64,000 nucleotides of DNA from Pelagerythrobacter sp041912895. GTDB lineage: Bacteria; Pseudomonadota; Alphaproteobacteria; Sphingomonadales; Sphingomonadaceae. Location of the stretch: positions 1,178,001 to 1,242,000 of the forward strand of contig NZ_JAYSGI010000001.1 in the NCBI RefSeq assembly GCF_041912895.1, read 5' to 3'. Shown here one piece after another: positions 26,314 to 35,178 of this stretch. A model generated the notes under the pieces. It ran no database searches, was not told the DNA's origin, and worked only from the letters and a program-made list of their open reading frames with translations. Made by a program: the position numbers and the translations under genes. Numbering within the stretch: position 1 is the first letter of the stretch; each line of letters starts with the position of its first letter.

Positions 26314-26976
26314 ATGTTGCAGGAACTGCGTCTCTACGAGGTCGTGGCCGGGCGGACGCCCGATATCGCCGCGCGTTTCGAAAAGCTGCCGGCCCTGTTT
26401 TCCCGGCACGGCATCGCTTGCCGGGGCCACTGGCATTCGCTCGCCGGAGGCAATGCGACCACGTTCGTCTACCTGATGGAATATGCCGATTTCGCGGAGC
26501 GCGACGACCGCTGGGGCGGTTTCTACGTCGATGCGGACTGGCATCGCCTGCGCGCGGAAACCAACGCCGGCGAGGAAATGGTCGACCGGATCGATACGCT
26601 GTTTCTTCGCCCGCACCGCCTCGCGACGGTGCCAGGCGAAGCAGCACCCGGCCTGTCCGAACTGCTCGTGCTGAAGGTATCGGTCGGCCAACAGGCCGTC
26701 GCGGACGAGTTTCTCGAGCAATTCTACCTTCCCCGTATCGCGGCAGCGGGCGGCACCGTGGACATGTTGTCGAATGTCGTTTCGGGCTGCGAGATGCCCG
26801 CGATCGCGATGAAGATCGGCTGGCCGGATGCCGCAAGCTGGATGGACGGACGCCTTGCGCTGGAGCGGTCGGACGAGCTCAATTCGGCGATCGCCAGACA
26901 AAGGCGCGAGATCGGCGTTCCGGCGCTGGCCAAGGCGAAGAGCTGGCTGCTGCACGCGCCCAACGCGGCAAGCTGA
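26314..26976 (+). CDS. NIPSNAP-family protein
   Basis: A 220-residue protein. The N-terminal half has the ferredoxin-like NIPSNAP pattern (LQELRLYEVVAGR, then TFVYLMEYADFAERDDRW and FYVDADWHRLRAET). The second half is a diverged repeat of the same fold (LLVLKVSVGQQ). Biochemical role is unknown in general; in bacterial catabolic clusters such dimeric alpha-beta-barrel proteins often accompany ring- or lactone-processing enzymes. It follows the VOC gene by 22 nt. Confidence 0.8.
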   Translation: MLQELRLYEVVAGRTPDIAARFEKLPALFSRHGIACRGHWHSLAGGNATTFVYLMEYADFAERDDRWGGFYVDADWHRLRAETNAGEEMVDRIDTLFLRPHRLATVPGEAAPGLSELLVLKVSVGQQAVADEFLEQFYLPRIAAAGGTVDMLSNVVSGCEMPAIAMKIGWPDAASWMDGRLALERSDELNSAIARQRREIGVPALAKAKSWLLHAPNAAS

Positions 26977-26992
26977 CCCACACGATCAGTCG

Positions 26993-27010
26993 GTGCCCCG
27001 TGGCAGGGAC
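26993..27010. promoter_or_regulatory. GTGCC-N8-GGGAC operator-like palindrome upstream of the TonB receptor
   Basis: One mismatch from the GTCCC-N8-GGGAC element at 18957 and 25591. It lies in the 117 bp gap between the NIPSNAP gene and the receptor start, 84 bp upstream of ATG 27094. This is consistent with a separate, co-regulated promoter for the receptor. Confidence 0.45.
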
Positions 27011-27093
27011 AGACGCTGGCGCCCGATCGGCTATTGCCGAATGGCCGGATGTCGCCGCGAAGAGAACGGCGCGCCGCCAGGATAACGATTAAG

Positions 27094-29484
27094 ATGCGAG
27101 AGGGTTTGGTACACGCGATGGGGAAAATTCACGTCAGCACCTATGCGGTCGGTCTCGTTCTGCTCTATTCCGCGACTTCGCCTGCGATGGCGCAGGACGC
27201 CGCAGCGCAGCAGCAGGCCGAAATCGACACAACGGGCGTACAAACCGACGCCGAGAGCCAGTCTGCCGACACGAGCTCGGTCATCGTGGTGACCGCGCAG
27301 AAGCGCGAACAGTCGCTGGCCGACGTGCCCGTCTCGATTAGCGCCGTCACGGGCGCGGAATTGTCCGAAAAGGGGATCACCCAGATCGCCGACCTGCAGA
27401 AGGTCGTGCCGGGTCTCGTGGCCGCCGAAACCTACATGGGTTCGCCCGTGTACTATCTGCGCGGCGTGGGGTTCTACGACACCTCGCTCGCTGCCCGTCC
27501 TTCGGTCGCGATGTACGAGGACGAGGCGCCGATCGCGTTCGCAGCCATGGCGATGGGTCGCAATTTCGATCTCGAACGCGTCGAGGTCCTGAAGGGGCCG
27601 CAGGGCACCCTGTTCGGCACCAACTCGACCGGCGGCGCGATCAACTTCATCGCCGCGAAGCCGACCGACACGTTCGAAGGCGGCGCGGGGATCAGCTACG
27701 GCCGCTTCAACCAGGTCGTGGCCGACGGCTTCGTCAGCGGGCCGCTGACCGAAAACCTTTCCGCGCGCGCCGCCGTTCAGTACGAACGGATGGACGACTG
27801 GCAATACGGCTATACCAACGATCGCACCAACGGTTCACGCGACAACCTGAGCGGGCGCCTGTCGCTGCGCGGCGAGTTCGAGAACGTCGAGGCGAACCTG
27901 GTGTTCACCGGCACCAGGAACAAGTCCGACATGCAGGCGCCCCAGCTTGTCGGCAAGGATTTGGCCCTGTCCCTGATCCAGCAGGAATTCCTCGACTATC
28001 CGCTCGCCCCCGACAATGCGCGGGCGGCCGATTTCAGCGCATCCTTCCCCAACGGCAAGAATTCGCTCCAGCGGGACGACTGGTCGTGGCAGGCGATCGG
28101 GCGGATCGACGTGGAAGTGGACCCCGCGCTCACGCTCACCTCGCTGACATCCTATGCCGAAGCGTCGCAGGAGCACGCGTTCGATGCCGACGGCACGACG
28201 CTCGCGCTCACCGATCTCTATATCTCGGGCGATCTGCGCTCGTTCTCGCAGGAATTGCGGGCGAGCGGCGAGATGGGCGACAGCGTGTCGTTCATCTTCG
28301 GCGGCAACTACGAGAACAGCAGCGTTTCCGAATTCGACAACTATCTGATCCAGGACAGCCGCAACGCCTTCATCTTCGGCTCCCTGGGCCTGCCGCCGAC
28401 CGATTTCGTCCCCCAGATCGCGGACCAGGACATCGAATCCTACGCCGCCTTCGCGAACGTCGATGTGGAGATCCTGCCGCAGGTCATGCTGCACGGGGGC
28501 GTACGCTATACCTCGTCGACGACCGACTTCGCCGGGTGCGCGCTCGCGGCCGGCAATCTGACCTACGCGACCGGCATCGCCACATTCCTGGGCGTGGGCC
28601 CGGTTCCGGCCGGCGAGTGCGCGACGTTCACCCAGCAGCCCGACGGCTCCTTCGAACCCGGCCTGGTGCTCGATTCGCTCAACGAGAACAACGTCGCCTG
28701 GAGAGCGGTCCTCGACTGGAAGCCGACCGACTCCACGCTGCTCTACGTCAGCGCCAGCCGCGGCTTCAAGAGCGGGGCGTTCTCCAACATCTCGTCGGTC
28801 TTCGCGGACCAGTACACGCCCGTCCCGCAGGAAGAGCTGACCGCCTACGAAGTCGGCGTCAAAACCGCTTTCTTCGACAATGCGGTGCGCCTGAACGCCG
28901 CCGCCTTCCACTACGATTACCTCAACAAGCAGTTGATCGGGACGCGTGTCGTGCCGGTGTTCGGCACGTTGACCGCGCTCGTCAGCATTCCGGAATCGAC
29001 CGTGCAGGGCGCGGAATTCGACCTGACGATCGAGCCGATCCAGGGGCTGAACCTGCGCGCGGCGGCGACATACGTCGACAGCGAGGTGAAAGGCGATTTC
29101 ATCAGCAATACCGCATTCGGTCCGCTGGCGAATTTCAACGGGGCAAGCTTTCCGAACACCCCGAACTGGCAGGCCAACGGCGGCTTCCAGTACGATTTCG
29201 CGCTCTCGGGCGATCTCGACGCCTACTTCGGTGCGGACGCGACCTATCGTGGCAAGAGCAATTCGGACTTCATCCCCGATCCCCGTCTGGCGATCGACTC
29301 CTACTTTCTGGTCGACGCCCGGATCGGCATCCGCAGCGCGAGCGGCAAGTGGCGCGCGCAGCTCTGGGGCCGCAACCTGACCAACGAGGTCTATGCGACC
29401 ACGGTCGTGCGCCGGAACGAAGCCCTGGTCCGCACGACCGGGATGCCGGTCACATACGGAGTAAGCTTCGGCTATGATTTCTGA
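27094..29484 (+). CDS. TonB-dependent outer-membrane receptor
   Basis: A 796-residue receptor with a signal peptide ending near AMAQ. A TonB-box/plug start follows (SSVIVVTAQKREQSLADVPVSISAV), then plug motifs YLRGVGFYD and ERVEVLKGPQGTLFGTNSTGGAIN, and a beta-barrel ending in an aromatic residue (SFGYDF). ATG 27118 is an alternative start that also keeps the signal peptide. It would import the cluster's substrate across the outer membrane using TonB energy. Its place after catabolic enzymes and before an MFS transporter argues for a carbon source rather than a siderophore. Confidence 0.93.
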   Translation: MREGLVHAMGKIHVSTYAVGLVLLYSATSPAMAQDAAAQQQAEIDTTGVQTDAESQSADTSSVIVVTAQKREQSLADVPVSISAVTGAELSEKGITQIADLQKVVPGLVAAETYMGSPVYYLRGVGFYDTSLAARPSVAMYEDEAPIAFAAMAMGRNFDLERVEVLKGPQGTLFGTNSTGGAINFIAAKPTDTFEGGAGISYGRFNQVVADGFVSGPLTENLSARAAVQYERMDDWQYGYTNDRTNGSRDNLSGRLSLRGEFENVEANLVFTGTRNKSDMQAPQLVGKDLALSLIQQEFLDYPLAPDNARAADFSASFPNGKNSLQRDDWSWQAIGRIDVEVDPALTLTSLTSYAEASQEHAFDADGTTLALTDLYISGDLRSFSQELRASGEMGDSVSFIFGGNYENSSVSEFDNYLIQDSRNAFIFGSLGLPPTDFVPQIADQDIESYAAFANVDVEILPQVMLHGGVRYTSSTTDFAGCALAAGNLTYATGIATFLGVGPVPAGECATFTQQPDGSFEPGLVLDSLNENNVAWRAVLDWKPTDSTLLYVSASRGFKSGAFSNISSVFADQYTPVPQEELTAYEVGVKTAFFDNAVRLNAAAFHYDYLNKQLIGTRVVPVFGTLTALVSIPESTVQGAEFDLTIEPIQGLNLRAAATYVDSEVKGDFISNTAFGPLANFNGASFPNTPNWQANGGFQYDFALSGDLDAYFGADATYRGKSNSDFIPDPRLAIDSYFLVDARIGIRSASGKWRAQLWGRNLTNEVYATTVVRRNEALVRTTGMPVTYGVSFGYDF

Positions 29485-29518
29485 GGCCCGGCAGATGCAT
29501 CAGGCGCGCGGATAACCG

Positions 29519-30871
29519 ATGGCTGCGGGATCGAGCCCGGCGGTGGCGTCCGATACGGCGACGGACCAAGGCAGCCGCTACGGCTGGTTCGTCGTCGCCT
29601 GCGCCACGGTGCTCCATGCGCTGAACTATGTCGATCGGCAGATCGTCACGATCGTGGCGATACCGATCAAGGCCGATCTCGGCCTGTCGAACACCGAGAT
29701 CGGCCTCATCAGCGGGTTGGCCTTCGCGATCTTCTACGCGGTGTTCGGGCTCCCCCTCGCCTGGATCGCCGACCGGTGGAACCGGGTTTCCGTACTGTCG
29801 CTGTCGCTTTTGACCTGGAGCGCGATGACGGCGGTCTGCGGCCTCGCCCAGAACTTCGGACAGTTGTTCGCGGCGCGGGTCGGCGTCGGCGTCGGGGAAG
29901 CCGGCTGCACGCCCCCCGCCCAATCGCTCATTTCCGACTACGTGCCGAAGGAACGGCGCGCATTCGCACTCAGCATATATTCGCTCGGCATACCCATCGG
30001 CTCGTTCATCGGCCTCGCCGTGGGCGGCGTGGTCACCGAAGCGTGGGGCTGGCGGGCGGCATTCATGGTCGTCGGGCTTCCCGGCGTGGCGATCGCCATC
30101 CTCTTGCCCTTCCTGGTAAAAGAGCCGCGCCGCGCCGTCACCGCAGCGGTGGCCGAGCGAATACCGGGCGTCCGCGAGGTGCTGGCGGACCTTTCGACGA
30201 AGAAATCCTACTGGCACCTGTGCATAGCGTGCTCGCTGACGTCGATGCTGAATTTCGGAAGCGGGTACTTCCTGGGCTTCTTCTTCAACGTGAAGCACGA
30301 TATCCCGCTCGGCTCGCTCGGCCTCTATCTGGGCCTCGTCCTCGGAATCGGGTGGATTATCGGCATTCTGGCCGGCGGGTTCCTCGCGGACAGTCTGCGC
30401 AAGAAATACGCCGCCGCATACGCATTGGTCCCGGCCTTCGCCCTGTTGGCGGGCTTCCCGTTCGCCATCGCGGCGTATCTGGTCGAAAACGCCCTGCTCT
30501 CGTTCGTCCTGCTGGTCGTCCCGACCGCGCTGAACTCGTTCGTCTTCGGCCCCGGCTACGCGGTTGTCCAAAGCGTGACCGTGCCGCGCTCGCGTGCGCT
30601 GGCACTGGCGATCTTCCTGCTGATCGCAAATCTCGTCGGCCTCGGCCTCGGCCCCGTCATCGTCGGCGCGCTGACCGATTTCTTCTCGGCCCAGTTCTAC
30701 GGACCCGCGTTCTCAAGCCAATGCGTCGGCGAGGCTGCCAGCAGCGCCTGCAGGGCCGCGGAAGCCGGCGCGCGGTCATGGGCGCTGATCGTCGTGAGCG
30801 CGCTGGCGGTGTGGTCCGCCGCCCACCTGTTCCTCGCCGCAAGGACCGTGGCGAAGGACAGCGTTTCCTGA
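29519..30871 (+). CDS. Major facilitator superfamily transporter
   Basis: A 450-residue protein with about 12 hydrophobic segments. MFS motif A is at the loop after segment 2 (GLPLAWIADRWNR), and VGVGEAGCTPPAQSL matches the Spinster-like branch common in sphingomonads. It lies 34 nt after the TonB receptor and is probably co-transcribed. It would move the substrate, or its early product, over the inner membrane. It is the last gene of the catabolic cluster. Confidence 0.92.
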   Translation: MAAGSSPAVASDTATDQGSRYGWFVVACATVLHALNYVDRQIVTIVAIPIKADLGLSNTEIGLISGLAFAIFYAVFGLPLAWIADRWNRVSVLSLSLLTWSAMTAVCGLAQNFGQLFAARVGVGVGEAGCTPPAQSLISDYVPKERRAFALSIYSLGIPIGSFIGLAVGGVVTEAWGWRAAFMVVGLPGVAIAILLPFLVKEPRRAVTAAVAERIPGVREVLADLSTKKSYWHLCIACSLTSMLNFGSGYFLGFFFNVKHDIPLGSLGLYLGLVLGIGWIIGILAGGFLADSLRKKYAAAYALVPAFALLAGFPFAIAAYLVENALLSFVLLVVPTALNSFVFGPGYAVVQSVTVPRSRALALAIFLLIANLVGLGLGPVIVGALTDFFSAQFYGPAFSSQCVGEAASSACRAAEAGARSWALIVVSALAVWSAAHLFLAARTVAKDSVS

Positions 30872-31117
30872 CGAGCAGCACCGCATCGAACAGACTAAGA
30901 TGATTAAGCGACGTGCCAGCATTCACGCAGCACATGGGTCGCGGTACGAAATTATTGAACCTCTCTCCGGCCAGCGATCGTTTTGCGACCCGAGCGAGCG
31001 TCGTAATCCTCGTGACAGGTCTCACTAGGACCTACCCAAATAATACCAAATCTAGCTGAACGACCTTGGAGTTGCCCCGCACGCGAACGCGCCAAGCGCT
31101 ATAACACATTGCGGATT
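30872..31117. other. Boundary gap between catabolic cluster and mosaic island
   Basis: About 245 bp without a gene, lower in GC than both sides. The junction between the co-oriented catabolic operon and the phage-derived minus-strand genes lies here. I see no tRNA fragment, clear direct repeat or terminator hairpin. Confidence 0.4.
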
Positions 31118-31669
31118 CTAACTTTCGTACCCGGCGATCGGCTTTTGCCGGCGGCGGGCCAGTGCCGTGTCAATACGCCGGTCATCATCCAGCAGACCAT
31201 TGGTGGACCATTCCTCCAGTGGCCCGTTCGGTGGAATAACCAGCACCGGCCCCGAATGCTGGCTCACCTTCTCGCGCAGGCGTTCGTTCTCGGCTTCAAG
31301 CCGATCGTAATAAGCGCGCGCGTCGTGAGCGATAAGGCGCCGCTCCAGATCTCTCTCCGACGTCTCGGTCGCAAGATCGATGAAGCGCTGGGCAGCAACC
31401 CGATCCTTTATCCCCGCATGGGCAAGTGCCCTCACGTTCGCTTCAAACATCGTCATCCTGCGAGGCTTACCGTTGACCTTGACCTCCACTTCCTCGTCGG
31501 CAACGGAGTTCACCACGCGTCGCCGGTTGGCAGGAAGCTTGGGATCCCGCTTCAGCTGTATCCTTCTGCCACGAGGATTGCCCGACACTCCCTTCGCGAA
31601 CCGCCCCCTGTCATCGCGCGCGGGAGGTTCCGGAGCGTATTCGTCGAGCGGATCGAACCCGTCAATCAC
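31118..31669 (-). CDS. DUF5681-domain protein of a phage module
   Basis: A 183-residue hydrophilic protein with the DUF5681 motif near its N-terminus (DDRGRFAKGVSGNPRGR) and a long helical second half (RLEAENERLREKV). Start GTG 31669 overlaps the methylase stop (GTGA). In alphaproteobacterial prophages this family lies between a DNA methylase and the terminase, and may serve as a small terminase-like or DNA-packaging factor. No terminase follows here, so the module is cut off. Confidence 0.78.
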   Translation of the reverse strand: MIDGFDPLDEYAPEPPARDDRGRFAKGVSGNPRGRRIQLKRDPKLPANRRRVVNSVADEEVEVKVNGKPRRMTMFEANVRALAHAGIKDRVAAQRFIDLATETSERDLERRLIAHDARAYYDRLEAENERLREKVSQHSGPVLVIPPNGPLEEWSTNGLLDDDRRIDTALARRRQKPIAGYES

Positions 31670-33042
31670 TGCGCCACCTCCTCTTCGACAAAGCCCATGT
31701 CGACGTCGAACGCGTGGTTCGCCGCGCGCCGCTCGCACACCTCGGCAAACGTCGCGCCGGTGGAGGCGAGGATCGCTTCCCGGCCGGTCAGCTTCTCCCA
31801 GCGGCGGATGGTGACCTCGCAGTACTTCGGCTCCAGCTCGATCAGCCGCGCCCGGCGCCCCGTCTTCTCCGCAGCGATCAGGGTCGAGCCCGAGCCGCCG
31901 AACGCGTCGAGCACGATCTCGCCGCGCTTCGAGGTATCCTTGATCGCATCCATGATCATCGGCACGGGCTTGACCGTGGGGTGCATCGCGAGATCGGCCT
32001 TCGCGCCGGTCTTGCTCGCCCCGCGATAGTTCCAGACGTTGGTACGGTAGCGCCCGTTCTTTCCCAGCTCGACGGTATTGAGATGCGGCTCGGTCCCGAC
32101 CTTCCATACGAACACGAGCTCGTGCTGCGAGCGGTAGAACGAGCCCATGCCGGCGTTGTCCTTGGCCCATACGCAGAGGTTCTGGAGGCCGGAATATACC
32201 GCCTCTCCTGCCTCGAGCATCTCGCGCATGTGGCGCCAGTCCATGCACTGGAAGTGGATTGCGCCGTTCATGCTGACCTGCGCCTCGTTGATGAACACTT
32301 CCTCGAGAAAGCCCGCAAACTCGCGCGGAGACATCTCGCCCGAGGCCATCGCGAACTCGTCGTGCTTCGTGGCGCCGAGACCGCCGACGTGCCCGTCGAT
32401 CCTCACGTTGTACGGCGGATCGGAGAACGCCATCCTGGCGAGCTCGCCGGCCATCAGCGCGCGATAGCTCGACGACGCCCGAGCATCGCCGCACAGCAGG
32501 CGATGCTCGCCGAGGAGCCACAGATCACCGGTCTCGATCCAGCAGCGCCCGGCAGGCAGCAGACCGTCAAGGTCCTCGCCGTCTTCGGGATCGTCCTCAC
32601 CGTCACCGATCGACAGATCGATCTCGGTGGTTGAGAACCCGGTGATCTCGAGATCGAAATCGAGATCGAGTTCGGCGAGTTCTGAGAACTCTATCCGCAG
32701 GATCTCCGGATCCCATCCGGCGTTGGCCGCCAGCTTGTTGTCCGCCAGCGCATAGGCACGCAGCTCCTCGGGAGACAGATGCGCAAGCCGGATCACGGGT
32801 AGCTCGGTCAGGCCGATCCGGCGTGCCGCCTCGACGCGGCCGTGCCCCGCCACGATCCGGTCGTCATCATCGACCAGCACCGGATTGGTGAACCCGAACT
32901 GGCCGATCGAGGCCGTGATCTGCTCGATCTGCCTGTCCGAATGCGTCCTTGCGTTGCGACGCGCAGGCTTCAGCGCCGACAGCGGACGCATTTCCACTTT
33001 CGGGTGGCGGTCCCTGCCGTCACCCGCAACACTGTCAGTCAT
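31666..33042 (-). CDS. ParB-like/DNA adenine or cytosine-N4 methyltransferase fusion
   Basis: A 458-residue protein. Residues ~15-110 form a ParB/sulfiredoxin-type domain (NPVLVDDDDRIVAGHGRVEAA). A methyltransferase domain follows with catalytic DPPY at 208-211 and the AdoMet motif DAFGGSGST near 390, i.e. an amino-methyltransferase of the beta order. Such ParB-methylase fusions are typical of prophages and mobile islands and act mostly without a cognate nuclease. It is coupled to DUF5681 downstream and lies 14 nt after the AbrB-like gene. Confidence 0.9.
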   Translation of the reverse strand: MTDSVAGDGRDRHPKVEMRPLSALKPARRNARTHSDRQIEQITASIGQFGFTNPVLVDDDDRIVAGHGRVEAARRIGLTELPVIRLAHLSPEELRAYALADNKLAANAGWDPEILRIEFSELAELDLDFDLEITGFSTTEIDLSIGDGEDDPEDGEDLDGLLPAGRCWIETGDLWLLGEHRLLCGDARASSSYRALMAGELARMAFSDPPYNVRIDGHVGGLGATKHDEFAMASGEMSPREFAGFLEEVFINEAQVSMNGAIHFQCMDWRHMREMLEAGEAVYSGLQNLCVWAKDNAGMGSFYRSQHELVFVWKVGTEPHLNTVELGKNGRYRTNVWNYRGASKTGAKADLAMHPTVKPVPMIMDAIKDTSKRGEIVLDAFGGSGSTLIAAEKTGRRARLIELEPKYCEVTIRRWEKLTGREAILASTGATFAEVCERRAANHAFDVDMGFVEEEVAQ

Positions 33043-33056
33043 GTCATTCTGCTCCT

Positions 33057-33494
33057 TCAGCCGGATTTTGATCTATCCAGCAGTGCCTCCAGGAGCGCCG
33101 CCTCGGCGGGCATGCGCTGCTTCATGGTCTCATGCAGAGCTTCGGCCGCAGCCTCCCGGCTCATGATCCGCAGCCCCCCCTCCTCCTGCCGGCAGATGAG
33201 CACATCGCCGCGCGAGATACCCTGCGCTTCGGTCCAGGCGGGGGGCAGAACGATCCGGCTGTTCGCCTCCACAGTAACCATGTATACCTGACTGGCGTTA
33301 CCCCCCTGCCCGCCCGGCGCATTCGCCGGCTCGAGCAGCCCGCTGCGCTTGAGTACGTTCTGGACATGCTGGTAGGTGATATCGAGGAAGCGCGCGATAT
33401 CCGCGCGCTCGACGCCCGTCCGATAGAGGATCCGGATCTTCTCCGACTTTACCCCGGTGTGGTCGGTGAGCCGCTTCATTTCCACTTCGTTCAT
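33057..33494 (-). CDS. HTH plus AbrB/MazE-type DNA-binding protein
   Basis: A 145-residue protein. Residues ~18-48 form an HTH (TGVERADIARFLDITYQHVQNVLKR). Residues ~68-112 form a swapped-hairpin AbrB domain (VTVEANSRIVLPPAWTEAQGI, then GDVLI). ATG 33494 is preferred because the upstream extension has no similarity. Probably the regulator of the methylase operon that follows. The HTH-AbrB combination is less common than either domain alone. Confidence 0.75.
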   Translation of the reverse strand: MNEVEMKRLTDHTGVKSEKIRILYRTGVERADIARFLDITYQHVQNVLKRSGLLEPANAPGGQGGNASQVYMVTVEANSRIVLPPAWTEAQGISRGDVLICRQEEGGLRIMSREAAAEALHETMKQRMPAEAALLEALLDRSKSG

Positions 33495-33701
33495 GTCCGT
33501 CTCCGGAGCTGCGATTCGCTGCCATATAGGTCCGCAACTCAGTTCCGCCAAGCTGTTTCTTACACTGTGTAGTATCTTCCTACAATCTGCATCCGCTCGT
33601 GCCCGGCCAGTACGACCGATCCGCTAGACGGGCACGATGTCGAGGGCCTCGATCTCTACAGGCAGAACCTCGTCGAGGTCAGCAGGGAGCACATTGGCCG
33701 G

Positions 33702-34235
33702 GTGTCCATCGACTGGGGAGGTGCAACCAGATCATGGGCGCAGATCGCGGCGAACCAGCCGAAGCCGGTCGTCGAGATCACCCGCCGGTTTCAGGAAGAG
33801 CAGTTTCCCGGATATACCCGCTTCATCGCGACGCTGTCCGCGATCGAGGCGCTGCCCGTCGGATGGCTGGCGGCCCTCGGTGCAGTGCGGGGCATCTATC
33901 TGCTGACCTGCCCGCGTACAAATGAGCAGTACGTTGGATCCGCAACCGGGCAGGACGGGTTTCTGGGACGCTGGAAAGGCTACGTCTCCATGGGCCACGG
34001 CGGCAATGCCGGACTCAGGAGCCGGGACCCGTCGGACTATCAGGTTTCCATTCTCGAGGTGTGCGGCAGTTCGGCCACCGTTGAGAACATCATCGCGGCC
34101 GAGCAGTTCTGGAAGATGAAGCTCCAGAGCCGCCAGATGGGGCTGAACCGCAAGCAGCGCAGCACCGCAAGGACCCCGCAGATCGGTGCAGGTCCTGTCA
34201 GTTTCGCTCCGACCGGCCAAGCGCCGCCAGCTTAA
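33702..34235 (+). CDS. GIY-YIG nuclease-domain protein, possibly 5'-truncated
   Basis: A 177-residue frame from GTG 33702. Motif GIYLLT at residues 64-69, then QYVGS at 76-80, Arg in FLGRWKGY, and Glu in TVENIIAAEQFW match GIY-YIG endonucleases, which cut DNA with one metal ion. The same frame stays open and protein-like back to 33573 (for example DLYRQNLVEVSREHIGR) but has no ATG, so the original start may have been lost. Tail-to-tail with the PD-(D/E)XK-like gene, overlapping by 38 bp. Confidence 0.65.
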   Translation: MSIDWGGATRSWAQIAANQPKPVVEITRRFQEEQFPGYTRFIATLSAIEALPVGWLAALGAVRGIYLLTCPRTNEQYVGSATGQDGFLGRWKGYVSMGHGGNAGLRSRDPSDYQVSILEVCGSSATVENIIAAEQFWKMKLQSRQMGLNRKQRSTARTPQIGAGPVSFAPTGQAPPA

Positions 34236-35085
34236 GGCCGAACGCCAGCGCCAGTTCCCCAAGCATCGGGCGCGGCGGGAACGTCATGTCGAGGCCGATC
34301 GCGCCCTCGCTCTGCCACTTATCCCACAGCCGCTCCATGCAGACCGTGACCCAAAGCTCGAGCGCCGAGCCGTGCCAGGCGCCCCTCCGCTCTGCGTGCG
34401 CGCGCATGCGCACCGCCACCTCGCCCGGATCGCCGAGCCCTGCATCTTCCGCCAGCGCATAGGCGTCGACCAGCGCGGCCAGCTCGATCGCATTCTCCCA
34501 GCGGACGTCTTCCGCCTCGGCCGCAGGGTCGAGCCGGATCCCACGTTCAGCCAGATGGTCAGCAAGAATGCGGTCATATGCGGCCTCACCCTGACCAAAC
34601 ATCATGATCGCCAGCTCACCCATCGTGTCGATACGGGTGAACGCGCCCTTCGGGATGCGGCGCAGGCCGGGCCGCACTTTCTTCATCCCCGCGGCATCGG
34701 CACGGGTGTGGCGAACCGCGCGCTCTCCGGGATCGGGCAAGGCGCTGCCGGGGCCGCCGCCGAACCACAGGTAAGGGCCCGGCCCGAGCGTATCGGGATC
34801 GACCATCAGCCACACCACGCACCCGCCGGGCTTCTGCGCCAGCGCAAGCTGGATATCGACGCTGGCCCGCGCGCCGCGCGCCCTAGTGGCCTTGAGCTGG
34901 ATATGGCGCAGCACGCCGTTCGCCTCGATCACCAGATCGTAGCCGAACGCGTCGAACTCCGAGCGGAGCACCTCGAACGGCATCTTCAGATCGAGCAGCA
35001 GGGTCCGCGAGAGCTGCGCGACGAAGACGTGCTCGACCACCTTCTCGCGCAGTACGGAGTGTTCAGGGGCCCATGGATCGAACAT
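34198..35085 (-). CDS. PD-(D/E)XK-like nuclease-fold protein of unknown specificity
   Basis: A 295-residue protein. Residues ~37-66 read FEVLRSEFDAFGYDLVIE followed by RHIQLKA, a nuclease-core pattern with Asp (GYDLV) and a QxK in place of ExK. The rest is not recognisable. It starts at ATG 35085; an upstream extension lacks similarity. It is divergent from a 69-residue XRE regulator, an arrangement like a restriction gene with its controller protein. A cognate methylase is not adjacent; the ParB-methylase 2 kb away may or may not be related. Confidence 0.6.
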   Translation of the reverse strand: MFDPWAPEHSVLREKVVEHVFVAQLSRTLLLDLKMPFEVLRSEFDAFGYDLVIEANGVLRHIQLKATRARGARASVDIQLALAQKPGGCVVWLMVDPDTLGPGPYLWFGGGPGSALPDPGERAVRHTRADAAGMKKVRPGLRRIPKGAFTRIDTMGELAIMMFGQGEAAYDRILADHLAERGIRLDPAAEAEDVRWENAIELAALVDAYALAEDAGLGDPGEVAVRMRAHAERRGAWHGSALELWVTVCMERLWDKWQSEGAIGLDMTFPPRPMLGELALAFGLKLAALGRSERN

Positions 35086-35126
35086 GACCGGACATGTGCT
35101 CGACACACGGGCGAAGTCAACGAGAA

Positions 35127-35139
35127 TAGTGACTATAAT
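35127..35139 (+). promoter_or_regulatory. Promoter -10 with overlapping palindrome before the XRE regulator
   Basis: TATAAT at 35134-35139 is a perfect -10 box on the plus strand, 39 bp before the XRE start. It overlaps the small palindrome TAGTGACTA (35127-35135). Controller proteins of restriction systems bind GACT/AGTC-containing boxes at such positions, so autoregulation is plausible. No good -35 box is visible. Confidence 0.45.
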
Positions 35140-35178
35140 CCCTAGAGGTTTGCCAGTCCCGCGTCTCCATGCTGGCAG

